A stretch of 64,000 bases of DNA from Ascoidea asiatica (lineage: Eukaryota; Ascomycota; Saccharomycetes; Ascoideales; Ascoideaceae). Shown in pieces: positions 49,991 through 60,306 of the stretch (the first letter of the stretch is position 1; each line of letters starts with the position of its first letter). The notes beneath the pieces were generated by a model. It was not told the DNA's origin, did no database searches, and saw only the letters and a list, made by a program, of their open reading frames with translations. The DNA lies in the NCBI GenBank assembly GCA_001600695.1, contig BCKQ01000002.1, forward strand, positions 744,001-808,000, given 5' to 3'. Both the position numbers and the translations under genes were made by a program.

Positions 49991-51715
49991 TCAATCTTCT
50001 GGATTAGATAAAACTAATTCAGGAATTGAATCAATTTTATTTTCATTAATCCAAGTTTCTCCTAATGTTAATAATCGAATAGCTGATGTACTTTTTTTAG
50101 TTTTTAAAAATTCATTTGGTAAAGTTATAGATAATAATTTTAATAATTTTATACCTTGATTACCAAAATTAATTAAAAATTCTTTTGCAGAAGATTCCCA
50201 CCAATTACTTAATAAATAAAAAACAGAATCATTAATTAAATTTAAATTTAAATTTAAAATTCTTGAAATTAAAATCCAACTATCATTTAAAGTTAATGGT
50301 AAATTTTTATATGAAATTTGATTTTGAAATAAATTTAAATTAAATTTATTATTAAGATTAAAAATTGAAATTTTTGTCATAACAGAATATAAAGTAAAAA
50401 TTCCTCCAATTCTTTCATTATATCTTTCTAAAGTTTCCCAATTTGAAGATTTATTTAATTTTTTAAAACCCATTAAAATTCTATCATTTTCATTATTTAT
50501 TTCACATGAATAACCAAGTATATATGGACATTTTTTATAAAATTTTGCAAATAAAATTTCTTTGAATTCAGGTAATTCAATTAATAATAAATAAGCTAAT
50601 AAAGCTAAAGGTAAAGAAGAATTAAAAGAAGCACCAATTTCAGATTCAGCTTGTTTTATAAAACATTTTGCAGTAAAATGTAATAACCATTTATAATTAA
50701 TATTATCAATATTATTAATTTTTGGTAAATTTTGATTTTTTGAATCTATTAAAATTTCTACAATTATATCTTTTATTGAAATTATTTTTTTAATACTATT
50801 TGTTAATTGACCAAATTTTGGATTAATTTTAATTTTTTTCATAAAACAATAATTTTTAATATTTTTAATATTTATATCATTTTTTGAATTATTATTTATA
50901 AATAATTTTATATTATTATGATGAAATTGACAAATTTCTCTATTTTTTAATAAAATTTCTTTAATTTCATTTAAATTTGATTTATTATTAATATTTGATT
51001 GATTTAATAAATTAAATTCTTTATCTTTTCTTGATTTTAATAATTTTTCTTTTAATTTTTCTTTTTTTTCATTTTCAATTCTTCTATATTCATCATCTTT
51101 TTCTTTTTCTAATTTAAGTTTTAAAATTTCTTGTTGTTTTAATTTTTCATCATTTTCTTTTTTAATTCTTTCTTCTTCTTGTTTTTTTAATTTTAAAGTT
51201 TCAATTCTTTTTCTTTCAGCTTCTTTTGCTTCTTTTTCTTCTTTTAATTTTTGTAATTTTAATTGTTCTAATATTCTTAAATTTTCTAATCTTTTTTCTT
51301 CTTCAAGTTTTAATCTTTTTTTTTCTTTTTCTTCTTCTTCTAATTTTAATTTTTTTAATAAAATTTTTCTTTTTTTCTCATTTTGAATATTTAAATTAAT
51401 TTGATTAAATTTTAAATCATTTAAATTAATTCTTTTATTTAAATTAAATGTGAAATTTTCAAATAATTCATTTTTCTTATTTTTATTAATCTCATCATCT
51501 AGATTTATAAGATTTATATTATATTGAAAATCATTATTGAATTGATTATAATTATTTAATTGATTATTTTGATAATTTATTGAAAATTTTTCTAAATTTT
51601 GATTTAATTTATTTATTGAATTTTTTATTGATAAATTTGGTGGATTATTATAATCATTTGAATTGTAATCATTTGAATTGATATTAGTATATTCAGGGAT
51701 ATAATGAAATGACAT
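49991..51715 (-). CDS. GLE1: mRNA export factor Gle1
   Basis: 574 aa. The Asn/Tyr-rich N-terminus (1-100) and a long Lys/Glu/Leu/Arg coiled coil (about 112-240) precede the Gle1 helical domain. Family blocks: FTAKCFIKQAESEIGASFNSSLPLA near 350-373, KKCPYILGY near 402-410, ETLERYNERIGGIFTLYSVM near 433-452, and SNWWESSAKEFLINFGNQG near 509-527. Gle1 sits at the cytoplasmic face of the nuclear pore and, with inositol hexakisphosphate, activates the helicase Dbp5 to release mRNPs. Length close to S. cerevisiae (538 aa). Confidence 0.92.
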   Translation of the reverse strand: MSFHYIPEYTNINSNDYNSNDYNNPPNLSIKNSINKLNQNLEKFSINYQNNQLNNYNQFNNDFQYNINLINLDDEINKNKKNELFENFTFNLNKRINLNDLKFNQINLNIQNEKKRKILLKKLKLEEEEKEKKRLKLEEEKRLENLRILEQLKLQKLKEEKEAKEAERKRIETLKLKKQEEERIKKENDEKLKQQEILKLKLEKEKDDEYRRIENEKKEKLKEKLLKSRKDKEFNLLNQSNINNKSNLNEIKEILLKNREICQFHHNNIKLFINNNSKNDINIKNIKNYCFMKKIKINPKFGQLTNSIKKIISIKDIIVEILIDSKNQNLPKINNIDNINYKWLLHFTAKCFIKQAESEIGASFNSSLPLALLAYLLLIELPEFKEILFAKFYKKCPYILGYSCEINNENDRILMGFKKLNKSSNWETLERYNERIGGIFTLYSVMTKISIFNLNNKFNLNLFQNQISYKNLPLTLNDSWILISRILNLNLNLINDSVFYLLSNWWESSAKEFLINFGNQGIKLLKLLSITLPNEFLKTKKSTSAIRLLTLGETWINENKIDSIPELVLSNPED

Positions 51716-52368
51716 CTTTTTATTTACTTTAGTATGATATTGAATATTTGATTGATTATATTATATTGTATTATTATTTAATTATCCATTATCCATTATC
51801 AATTATCCATTATTTAATATCTAATATCTAATATCTAATTCTTTAATTCTTTAATTATTTAAACCTTTTTTTTATTATTGAATTTTTTACTTTACCGCCC
51901 AGAAGTGAAATTAATATTTGAAATCCATCCAGAGACCAGTATTGCGGATCATCTGCCAGTAATCCATCCAGCCTCCATGCTTTTTGTGTTTGTTTTGTTT
52001 ATGCTTTGATTTTGTTGTGGAATTGTTGCCTGATTTTCTGAAGCGCTGCGAGTGAGGAAGGTGAAGAAGAAACAAAAGATGGTTCTGATTCTGGATCTGA
52101 GATGAGACAATTGATATAAAATAATTTAATGTTACTTGATAAAGGAATCAATGAAACAATGAATCAATAAATCATTAATCAAGCTATTATCAACTATTGA
52201 ATTACTCAATTACCTAGAATATCATTGCAAATTATAACAAGCTATAATATTTACTTTTCATTATTTACTTACTTACTTACTTAATCACTCAATATATAAT
52301 TTGCTTAATCAAAATAACTTATTAATTATTCCTATATTGCTTACAATAAAGAAAAGAAGTTTTAACAA
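51716..52368. promoter_or_regulatory. Divergent promoter GLE1 / NNF1
   Basis: 653 bp. A run of ATTATCCATTATC/ATATCTAAT repeats lies at 51780-51840. A GC-richer core at 51890-52100 includes TTACCGCCCAGAAG and GAAGCGCTGCGAG. A (TTAC)n run is at about 52258-52282. No ORF. Confidence 0.45.
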
Positions 52369-53067
52369 ATGTCATTAATAAGTTCTAATTCAAATCAAGA
52401 AAGTCAAAATAATCAGGATACTCATGATACTCAACAACAAGAGAATGATAATAATAAAGAGAATAAAAATTTAGTTAATAGATTTGAATTATTGAATAAA
52501 GCAACAATTTTTGCATTAAATAAATCTATTGAAACTTTAACATTAGAAAAATTATCAACATGTTATCCAAAAATTTGTAAAAATTCAAAAAATTTAAAAT
52601 TTTTAAAAAATGCAGAAAATCAAGTTAAAGAATTTTATTTAAATGGTTGTAAAAATGAATTTAAAGAAATTTATAAAGAAAGAAATTTAAAAGAAAATTT
52701 AAATAATTTAGATAATTTAATTAATATTGCAAATGAAAATCATAAAATAAAATTCAATGAAAAAAATAATTCAAATTCAAATTTAAATATAAATAATATT
52801 TATAATTCATCACCGGAAAATATAACTTTAAATAATTTATATCAAGAAAAATTAAATTATATTAAAAATTTAAATGAAAGATTAATAAAATTAACTAATA
52901 GAAATAATGAATTATTAAATGAAATAAATTTTAAAAAAAATGAATCAAAGAAAATAATAAGTATGGTTGATGATGAAATTGTTGATATTAGAAGTATTTC
53001 TAAATCTCTTGATCAAGTAAACAAAAATGACATGGAACTTGATTTTGATATTGAACTGGTTATTTAA
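52369..53067 (+). CDS. NNF1: Kinetochore MIND complex subunit Nnf1
   Basis: 232 aa. After a Gln/Asn-rich start, the Nnf1 head appears: NRFELLNKATIFALNKSIETLTLEKLSTCYP (about 37-67), then QVKEFYLNGCKNEFKEIYKERNLKENLNNLDNLI (about 84-117), matching the S. cerevisiae pattern ALDQSISKL..SSCFP, WTELCQREFKEIMEERNVEQKLNELD. C-terminal coiled coil (about 160-220). Nnf1 pairs with Mtw1 to form the centromere-facing head of MIND. Length near the family value (201 aa). The gene is within 50 kb of MTW1. Confidence 0.85.
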   Translation: MSLISSNSNQESQNNQDTHDTQQQENDNNKENKNLVNRFELLNKATIFALNKSIETLTLEKLSTCYPKICKNSKNLKFLKNAENQVKEFYLNGCKNEFKEIYKERNLKENLNNLDNLINIANENHKIKFNEKNNSNSNLNINNIYNSSPENITLNNLYQEKLNYIKNLNERLIKLTNRNNELLNEINFKKNESKKIISMVDDEIVDIRSISKSLDQVNKNDMELDFDIELVI

Positions 53068-53779
53068 TTCAAATTCATTCACTTAATTCATCTAATTCAT
53101 CTTCTTTATCAATCAATCACATAATAAGAAGAAATGAGACCATACTTATGGAGCTGCTGCACATTGTTTGTTTACTTTTTGCTTTGTTTTGTTTTGTTTT
53201 GTTTTGCTTTGCTTTTCCACTTCGGATTCCTCGCTGCTTTTGCTGGGTGCTCCATAAAACAAGAATTGAAACTGGCTGTTTTCAGTGTCGGAGGTCATTC
53301 TGCACGTGCCGTCTTCTCGGCAGGTCGGGTTGTGAGCCTTGCCTGTTTCTCTGTTATCTCCGCTTGTTTTCTTCTTTATTCCTTTCTTTGCTGTTTACTC
53401 CGCATCTAGCCCAATCTCAGTACTCTTCAAAGCTCTTTTCTTGACTAATTATCAAATCTCACTCGGACTTCAAATCACTAATCATTAATTACTCTCTCAT
53501 CTTTAAAATCTTTATCTAATTATTTTATCAAATAATCAAATTCAAATATATTTATCAAAATATTCAAATAACTACATCAAAGGAAAAATATTCATTCAAT
53601 TATATAAACAATTTATCTATAATTCAATTAGTTATTATATCCTTTAGATCCTTATTATATTCTCATTTGTATTATTAATTAATACTTTATTATAAGATTA
53701 TCTATAATTTTTAAACAAAAAAATATAAGTATTTCAATTCAATATAGTTCAATTCCATTATATTTCATTACATTTTAAA
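53068..53779 (+). promoter_or_regulatory. NFS1 upstream region with GC island and E-box
   Basis: 712 bp. A GC-rich stretch at about 53133-53350 begins with TTTGTTTTG-type repeats and contains GCACGTGC (CACGTG at 53303-53308), a Cbf1/bHLH site about 475 bp before the NFS1 ATG. Overlapping ORFs of about 90-98 codons here have no recognisable homology and read as Cys/Phe-rich low-complexity sequence. Confidence 0.45.
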
Positions 53780-55279
53780 ATGTTTTCAAAATCTTTAAAA
53801 GAATTTCCAAGATTTAATCAATCAATAATAAATTCTTCTTCAAAAATTTTTTCAAAAAATTTTTCTACTCAAATTTCTAAAAATTCATTATTAATAAATA
53901 ATTCAAATAAATTTTTAATTAATAATAAAATTTTTTCAAAAAGATCTTTTGCAACTGAAGTTAAAGCAGGTGAATCAATTTTAAAAAATGCTAAAATTTC
54001 AAATCAAAATCCAATTATACCTGATGAAGTTTTAGATTTAAATATAAAAAGTATAAATAAAGATTCTGTTGGTTCAAGACCAATTTATTTAGATATGCAA
54101 GCAACAACTCCAACTGATCCAAGAGTTTTAGATTATATGTTACAATTTTATACTGGTTTATATGGTAATCCACATTCTAGAACTCATGCTTATGGTTGGG
54201 AAACTGATAATGCTGTTGAACTTGCAAGAAAAAATGTTGCAGATATTATAAATTGTGATCCAAAAGAAATTATTTTCACTTCCGGTGCAACTGAATCAAA
54301 TAATATGTGTATAAAAGGTGTACCAAGATTTTATTCAAAAACTAAAAAACATATAATAACTTGTCAAACTGAACATAAATGTGTTTTAAATTCTGCTCGT
54401 CATATGCAAGATGAAGGTTTTGATGTAACTTATTTACCTGTTAATGAAAATGGTTTAATTAATATTGAAGATTTAAAAAATTCAATAAGAAATGATACTT
54501 GTTTAGTTTCAATTATGGCTGTAAATAATGAAATTGGTGTAATTCAACCTTTAGAAGAAATTGGTAAAATTTGTAGAGAAAATAAAATTTTTTTTCATAC
54601 TGATTGTGCTCAAGCTTATGGTAAAATTGATATTGATGTTAATAAATTAAATATTGATTTAATGAGTATAAGTTCTCATAAAATTTATGGTCCAAAAGGT
54701 ATTGGTGCTGTTTATGTTAGAAGAAGACCAAGAGTTAGATTAGATCCAATTATTACTGGTGGTGGTCAAGAAAGAGGTTTAAGATCTGGTACTTTAGCTC
54801 CTCCATTAGTTGCAGGTTTTGGTGAAGCTGCAAGATTAATGTTACAAGAAAAAAAATTTGATAATGATCATATTAATAAATTATCAAAAAAATTAACTGA
54901 TAATTTATTATTAATGGAACATACTGTTTTAAATGGTTCTAAAATTAATCATTATCCCGGTTGTGTAAATATATCTTTTGCTTATGTTGAAGGTGAATCT
55001 TTATTAATGGCTTTGAAAGATATAGCTTTAAGTTCAGGTTCTGCTTGTACTTCTGCTTCTTTAGAACCAAGTTATGTTTTACATGCTTTAGGTAAAGATG
55101 ATGCTTTAGCTCATTCTTCAATTAGATTTGGTATTGGTAGATTTACAACTGAAGCTGAAGTTGATTATGTTATAAAAGCTTTACAACAAAGAGTTGCTTT
55201 CTTAAGAGAATTAAGTCCATTATGGGAAATGGTTAAAGAAGGTATTGATTTAAATTCAATTGAATGGTCAGGTCATTAA
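53780..55279 (+). CDS. NFS1: Mitochondrial cysteine desulfurase
   Basis: 499 aa, matching S. cerevisiae Nfs1 (497). A presequence rich in Ser/Lys/Arg/Phe covers about 1-60. PLP Lys301 lies in [10 protein letters not shown], and catalytic Cys423 in the flexible loop [20 protein letters not shown]. The C-terminal [21 protein letters not shown] is the class-I IscS/Nfs1 signature needed for frataxin/Isu1 contacts. It takes sulfur from cysteine to build Fe-S clusters on Isu1 in the matrix and for tRNA thiolation. Codons are heavily GGT/GCT/GTT, as for a well-expressed gene. Confidence 0.98.
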   Translation: MFSKSLKEFPRFNQSIINSSSKIFSKNFSTQISKNSLLINNSNKFLINNKIFSKRSFATEVKAGESILKNAKISNQNPIIPDEVLDLNIKSINKDSVGSRPIYLDMQATTPTDPRVLDYMLQFYTGLYGNPHSRTHAYGWETDNAVELARKNVADIINCDPKEIIFTSGATESNNMCIKGVPRFYSKTKKHIITCQTEHKCVLNSARHMQDEGFDVTYLPVNENGLINIEDLKNSIRNDTCLVSIMAVNNEIGVIQPLEEIGKICRENKIFFHTDCAQAYGKIDIDVNKLNIDLMSISSHKIYGPKGIGAVYVRRRPRVRLDPIITGGGQERGLRSGTLAPPLVAGFGEAARLMLQEKKFDNDHINKLSKKLTDNLLLMEHTVLNGSKINHYPGCVNISFAYVEGESLLMALKDIALSSGSACTSASLEPSYVLHALGKDDALAHSSIRFGIGRFTTEAEVDYVIKALQQRVAFLRELSPLWEMVKEGIDLNSIEWSGH

Positions 55280-55750
55280 ACTTTCTTTAATTTTTTTTAA
55301 CTCTTTTAAATCCTTATCATTTTTTTACCAATTTTTATTCAAAATAATAATTCAAAATAATTTGTTAGTGTATTCAGTAAATATTCCTCTTTTTTGTCAT
55401 GTCATTCCTTTTAAATAATTTATCTACATAAATATAATGTCTATAACGTAATAATAACTACAATCAACCTATTAAATAGATAATTAATACGATTGATCTC
55501 AATCTCTTCGATTATTGTAATCAATGTCAGGGCTCTTAAACCATTGTATAAGGGCTCTTAAAATGAAAGTAACACTTAGTAAAAAGTCTTTTCAGATATT
55601 TTTTCATTAAACTTGTTTATTTATACTATTATAGTCCTTTCAATCATTTGATATCTATTTTATTTTTCTTTGTTTCTTTTCATTTATTGTTTATCTAAAA
55701 AAATTAAATTAATAAAGGCAAAAAAAAATGAAGTATTTATTCAATAAAAA
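55280..55750. other. Convergent spacer NFS1 / ZIP transporter
   Basis: 471 bp AT-rich; GGGCTCTTAAA occurs twice (about 55531 and 55552). No gene. Confidence 0.4.
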
Positions 55751-56836
55751 TCAAGCCCATTTTCCAAGAAGAGCCATTAAAGCAACTCCACAACACAATA
55801 AAGTCAAAGCACTTATTAACTTTATTATACTCGAATGATTTTCTTCACCTGGTTTTTTATCAAATTCATTACTAAAGATAAATTCATGAGCAATTAATTC
55901 TACAATAGAGGTATATAATAATATTCCTGCAGAAATACTATCAAATACACCATTTGTAATTAATGCTGTTCTCGAATTTGGAGAATAGGAATTCCTAACC
56001 CCTAATCCAATGGCAATTGAAATAGGCGTACATAATCCATATGCTATGGCTAAAAAATATGGAATTTTTTTTTTACTTTCAGACCATTCAATTTCACAAA
56101 TCCTTGAACCTAATCCTAATCCTTCAAATAATTGATGAAAAACAATTACAACATATAATGTTTTAAATTCTTCTCCAGAAACTGCTAAACTTAAACCAAC
56201 AAATATTGAATGAAATATAATACCAAATTCCAAAACCAAGATAGAAAATAATTGTCCTGAAAATGAATTGACTTCATTCATTGAACTTTTTTCCTCAATT
56301 TTAATTTCCCTTGATTGTTTTAAATTATTATGTTTATCGGAGTTATTATGTTCATATTCATTAAGATCTGTGTTATCCAAAACATCAGAAAAATGTAAAT
56401 GAACTTCATTATTTTTTTCGAGTTTCGTTTTCAAAGTATCTTTGAAATAATAGGGATTTCTTTTTAGATATTGCAAAATAAAAACTTCAAAAATAAATAA
56501 AACTACTAATGTCATCAAGGAAATAGCTAAAGCCCAAGGATATTCATCAAATACACCACCGAGACATTCATTTGATAAAGCTTCGATAGCAGGATCTAAT
56601 AAATGAATGAAAGAAGTTGCTAAAATAACACCACTACCAAAATATTTACAAAAGAAGAAACACCAGTCCGGGACTTTAATAAAAGAGTATTTTGATGAGA
56701 GCACAGGAAAAAAGGATCCAAAACTTGAAGAAACAAGAACAACAAAAACTGAGGAAATTCGTGCCCCCAACAACTCATTTGTATAATCATTACCAGCTAA
56801 ACATGTAGTTTCTCGGGTATAAAGATTCTTAAACAT
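55751..56836 (-). CDS. ZIP-family zinc transporter (Zrt1/Zrt2-type)
   Basis: 361 aa. Eight transmembrane segments in ZIP order: three N-terminal (about 25-45, 62-82, 98-122), a variable cytosolic loop with the short histidine motif HLHFSD near 146, and five C-terminal. The metal-path motifs are in TM4/TM5: FHSIFVGLSLAVSG near 206 and FHQLFEGLGLGSRI near 231; FIHLLDPAIEALS is in TM2. Imports Zn2+ at the plasma membrane in fungal homologues. Length lies between Zrt1 (376) and shorter ZIPs. A perfect Zap1 site upstream (57219-57229) supports zinc control. Confidence 0.93.
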   Translation of the reverse strand: MFKNLYTRETTCLAGNDYTNELLGARISSVFVVLVSSSFGSFFPVLSSKYSFIKVPDWCFFFCKYFGSGVILATSFIHLLDPAIEALSNECLGGVFDEYPWALAISLMTLVVLFIFEVFILQYLKRNPYYFKDTLKTKLEKNNEVHLHFSDVLDNTDLNEYEHNNSDKHNNLKQSREIKIEEKSSMNEVNSFSGQLFSILVLEFGIIFHSIFVGLSLAVSGEEFKTLYVVIVFHQLFEGLGLGSRICEIEWSESKKKIPYFLAIAYGLCTPISIAIGLGVRNSYSPNSRTALITNGVFDSISAGILLYTSIVELIAHEFIFSNEFDKKPGEENHSSIIKLISALTLLCCGVALMALLGKWA

Positions 56837-58540
56837 TTTTGAAATTTTCTTCCAAAACTATAAAAAATATCTATATTATTCTTAGATTTTCATATTTTAT
56901 GGAGGTGAAAATATTAATATTCAAGGAAAATTGCTAATATATATCGTCTTCAAACTGAAAGTTTGAATTAATTTTAAAAAATCTTGGAAATCAATTTATT
57001 TGAGAATTTATTTCAGCATAATTCCCCTTCAACAAAAGAGGTTACTGCGTAACTACTTTTGTATTTAACTGCTTAAGACATTGAATTTTGAATTTTTCTG
57101 GAAGTAAATTGAGGTTATTTATTTCAAATATGATCTAGTTTAAAAATTGAGAGAACCTTCTTCAATATGTCCGATTACTTGTTATTCAATAATTACTCTG
57201 GTTCAAAGAACAAAAAATACCTTGAAGGTTAAGAAGACAAAAAATAGTTCGTTCTGCTTAGCAAATATTATAATACAGAGTATTGTTGCGCTTATTATGG
57301 AGAGAAAGATTCCATACTTGGTTAGGACAGTTTCTTTTATTATACGGACACATTCGCCCAAGTATAGGACGGCCTAAAAATAACAACCATAAAACTGGTC
57401 TCTAAAATAATTTTGGAATCAATTTTGCTAAGATTAGAGTTACACTTAACATTAAGGTTAAAGTTAACGTCCTCAACACAATCATCAAATATTTTGTTTG
57501 CTATTTTGAAAGTTGATTAATTAAAAAAGTTTTTGTGTAAGTTGTATTATACTTTTTTTTAAAGAGCTCGAGAGCAATGATAAAAAAATATTAGTTTTGT
57601 TGCAACAGCATTATGTGCTGTGATAATCATAATGTATGTGCTCCTGCAAAATCCTCGGTTTAGATATAATCAATGATTTTTAAAATGGTATCTCGTATTT
57701 TTCCTTTTTTTGCTTAGCCATTCTCATCCAATTATTTTGTACTTCATGAATGTATTATCAATTTTAAAGTCTAATCTAGTTCAGTGAACTTGCGCTGAAC
57801 TTGGGTCGTCTATTACCTAAAAGTTCCAAGAAAAAAGGAACTTTGGATATGTCTGTGCTTTCTTGAATTTGATTGCTAATTGGTCCATTTTTATTTAAGG
57901 GTTGGTTTTGATGATAATCTTCTGCAAGTTATGATATTTTTTATTTGAAATATGGACTCCGAATTCATTTCGTATTATTGGACTTCTAGAAAAATAGAAA
58001 ATTTTGATAACTACATAGCAGATAAGAAACAAACAGAGTTATTGAGGGCTTTCCTTCTTCAAAGTATAATGCACTCAAGAAATATTCCTATAAAAAATAT
58101 ATTTTCTACTATGATTCAATGCTAAAATCCTCGGTAGTCTTCTTTTGAATAATTCTACTTGTTCCATGAGTGCTTCTGGACTCTAACCCCACTAAAAAAA
58201 GTAAAAGTTTAGCTTGGCTTTATGCTTCCCTTTAACTATTCTGTATAATAATTTTGTTATTATATTACTGTACTACTATATTATTGTAATTTGCAAAATT
58301 TCAGCTGTAATTTGATAATTCATTTTAAGTATTTTACCTCAATAAACTATGCTGAGATTTTGGGAAGGCAAATAATTTACAAAAATTCTAATTTCAATAT
58401 AAATTGATGAGATGTGCTCAGTTTTCTGAAATTTAGCTCAATGAATACTAAGTATTAAATTATTTATTTTCCATACTAATTTTGAAAAATTTTTAAAAAC
58501 ATTTTAAAATTATCCACCTCTATATATTTATCTACCAATA
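56837..58540. other. 1.7-kb divergent region, ZIP transporter / orphan gene
   Basis: Long promoter-type region with the ZRE (separate entry) and a weaker match AACATTAAGGT at 57448-57458 (9 of 11). Contains GTTCAGTGAAC palindrome near 57779-57789, and AAAATCCTCGGT twice (near 57650 and 58125). A TTG-initiated 76-codon ORF at 57147 was not called. Confidence 0.45.
57219..57229. promoter_or_regulatory. Zinc-response element (Zap1 site) ACCTTGAAGGT
   Basis: Exact match to the 11-bp Zap1 consensus ACCTTNAAGGT, 383 bp before the start of the ZIP transporter on the minus strand. Zap1 activates ZRT genes under zinc limitation in S. cerevisiae. Confidence 0.75.
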
Positions 58541-59107
58541 ATGCCTTCAATTATTTTAAAATTTAAACCTAACATGGTTTCAAAAGTTTCTGGTAAAGGA
58601 ATTTTAGATGATGATGTATCTGAAAGTAGTTTCAATGACAAATCTGCCAGAAGTTCAATTGTATCTTCTTCATCAGTATTTTCAAGAAATTTTTCCTCTA
58701 AATCCACTTTAGCTTCCAGTAGACGCACAAGTATAAGTTCTAATTCAAAGATAAGATCAAATTCAATTTCAAATTTTTCATTCAAAAAGTTAAAGCTTTT
58801 CCTTACTAAACACACCTCAGATGATGAATATCTTATAACAGATGATCATTTACTTCAAGATGAAAATCAGGTTTACTTTCCCTCGTTTGATATTACTACT
58901 GAAGAAAATGGTACTACTAATAGTAATAGGAGTAACGAATGTTTTATCGATAGTTATGATAACAGTTGCCCAGGTGATTTATGTTTGTCTTATACTTCAG
59001 AAAACAACAATAAAAACTTCGAATACGATAATGAAGATTTTATAATTCATGAAGGCCAGTTTTATGATCATGTTTTAATTAATGATAAGTTTTCTATGTG
59101 GGTATGA
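58541..59107 (+). CDS. Hypothetical Ser-rich protein
   Basis: 188 aa from ATG 58541. Not recognised. Residues 20-85 are Ser-rich with basic patches (SSRRTSISS, KIRSNSIS), consistent with a phosphorylated disordered tail. Residues 90-188 are acidic and Asn/Asp-rich, ending HEGQFYDHVLINDKFSMWV, a hydrophobic-acidic end that looks conserved rather than random. No signal peptide. Divergent from the ZIP gene and convergent with the orphan at 59698. Coding status rests on length and codon pattern only. Confidence 0.6.
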   Translation: MPSIILKFKPNMVSKVSGKGILDDDVSESSFNDKSARSSIVSSSSVFSRNFSSKSTLASSRRTSISSNSKIRSNSISNFSFKKLKLFLTKHTSDDEYLITDDHLLQDENQVYFPSFDITTEENGTTNSNRSNECFIDSYDNSCPGDLCLSYTSENNNKNFEYDNEDFIIHEGQFYDHVLINDKFSMWV

Positions 59108-59697
59108 TAGAAAAATAAGTGAAAAGATGCTATATGGCTCATCTTTTTTATTGTTATAAATAGTTTTTTCAACTATCTATGGGTCAATTTTCTAAGTATT
59201 AATCAATATGAACTATTATATTTAGATTCAGATGGTGTTTCTCAATTTTGATTTTATTTTGTTTTTTTAGTTCAGGTTTGTTTAGGTTTGGTTTAGGTTT
59301 TTTTTTAGTTTTTTTTTAGGGTGGGCTGGTTCGTTTAGATTTATGTAGTTTTATATAAAGTGTTAATTATAATCTTTCTGTTATGAGTTTTTGATATCGG
59401 GATGTAGTTGTAGACGTTTGATTGTTAGATTCAGTACAGTTATTCAAAGGTTCTATTGAGCATCTTTTATCTGGCAGTTTTTTTTTGCAAAACTGCTATC
59501 AATTTTTTTCTTGATTCGCAAATAGTTAATAAGAATAATTTTTATTACAAAGAAAAGGTTTTAATATATACTGTATTTACTTTATAACCAAACATTAATT
59601 TTTTTTGTTTTCTTATAAAATAAGCGTATTATATTCAAGCTTTGAAAACAAAAATTCCATTTATTGAATATCAAAATCCAATAAGTGTTCATTATGC
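59108..59697. other. Convergent spacer between two orphan genes
   Basis: 590 bp. Contains GTTTAGGTTTGGTTTAGG-type T/G-rich repeats (about 59270-59330), then AT-rich sequence. No gene. Confidence 0.4.
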
Positions 59698-60306
59698 CTA
59701 ATTCTTTACAAATCTTATATTTTTCCCATATTTCTGTTTTTTTTGGATTCTTGGTTTTCTTAGTTTCCTTCCATTAGGTCTTGGAGAGTATACTCTACAG
59801 TTCTTTGACAAAAATTTATTACTTTTTGCAATTTTGGAAGTATTGATTGTATTTTTGGTCATGCTAGAAGTTTTCATTAGTGATTCATTTGGAATTGAAA
59901 ATTGAAATTTTTTGTCAATTTTAGAAGGAAAAGTTACTAAACCTTGCAGCAGTTTCAATTCTCTTTCTACAATAAAAAGATAATTCTTCCTTTGTTCTGA
60001 TTGTTTAATATCATTTGTTTCTCTTGGAGAAATTGAGTTAACTTTATCTAAAATTGAAAGATTGCCGAAGTTTTCTAAGGTGATATCATTTGGATTAATA
60101 CTAAAACAGTCTTTATTGGTATCATTATTTTGAGTTAATGCTAGTGATGAATCGAATTCACTTGAATTATTTAGTTCGGAATTTGAAAAATCTATTTGAT
60201 AATCTGGATTTAAGAGATCAGAAAAATTGAAAAACTCAGGATTTATAAGCAGCTGGTCAGAAGTATCATCAAAAGAAAGATATTCAAGAATAGAATTTGG
60301 ATTCAT
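59698..60306 (-). CDS. Hypothetical protein, acidic N-terminus and basic C-terminus
   Basis: 202 aa, ATG at 60306. Not recognised. The first 100 residues are acidic, Asn/Ser-rich and dotted with Phe/Leu (EYLSFDD, PEFFNFSDLL), resembling an activation domain. A short helix, RKNYLFIVERELKLLQGL, is near 107-124. The last 35 residues are strongly basic (PRPNGRKLRKPRIQKKQK), a likely nuclear localisation or nucleic-acid-binding tail. A transcription-regulator role is speculation. Contains at least three CTG codons, unusual in this window. Confidence 0.6.
   Translation of the reverse strand: MNPNSILEYLSFDDTSDQLLINPEFFNFSDLLNPDYQIDFSNSELNNSSEFDSSLALTQNNDTNKDCFSINPNDITLENFGNLSILDKVNSISPRETNDIKQSEQRKNYLFIVERELKLLQGLVTFPSKIDKKFQFSIPNESLMKTSSMTKNTINTSKIAKSNKFLSKNCRVYSPRPNGRKLRKPRIQKKQKYGKNIRFVKN

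Noticed and set aside
53134-53444. Overlapping 91- and 98-codon ORFs upstream of NFS1
   Set aside because: Low-complexity Phe/Cys/Leu products of a T/G-rich promoter stretch, overlapping each other in different frames.
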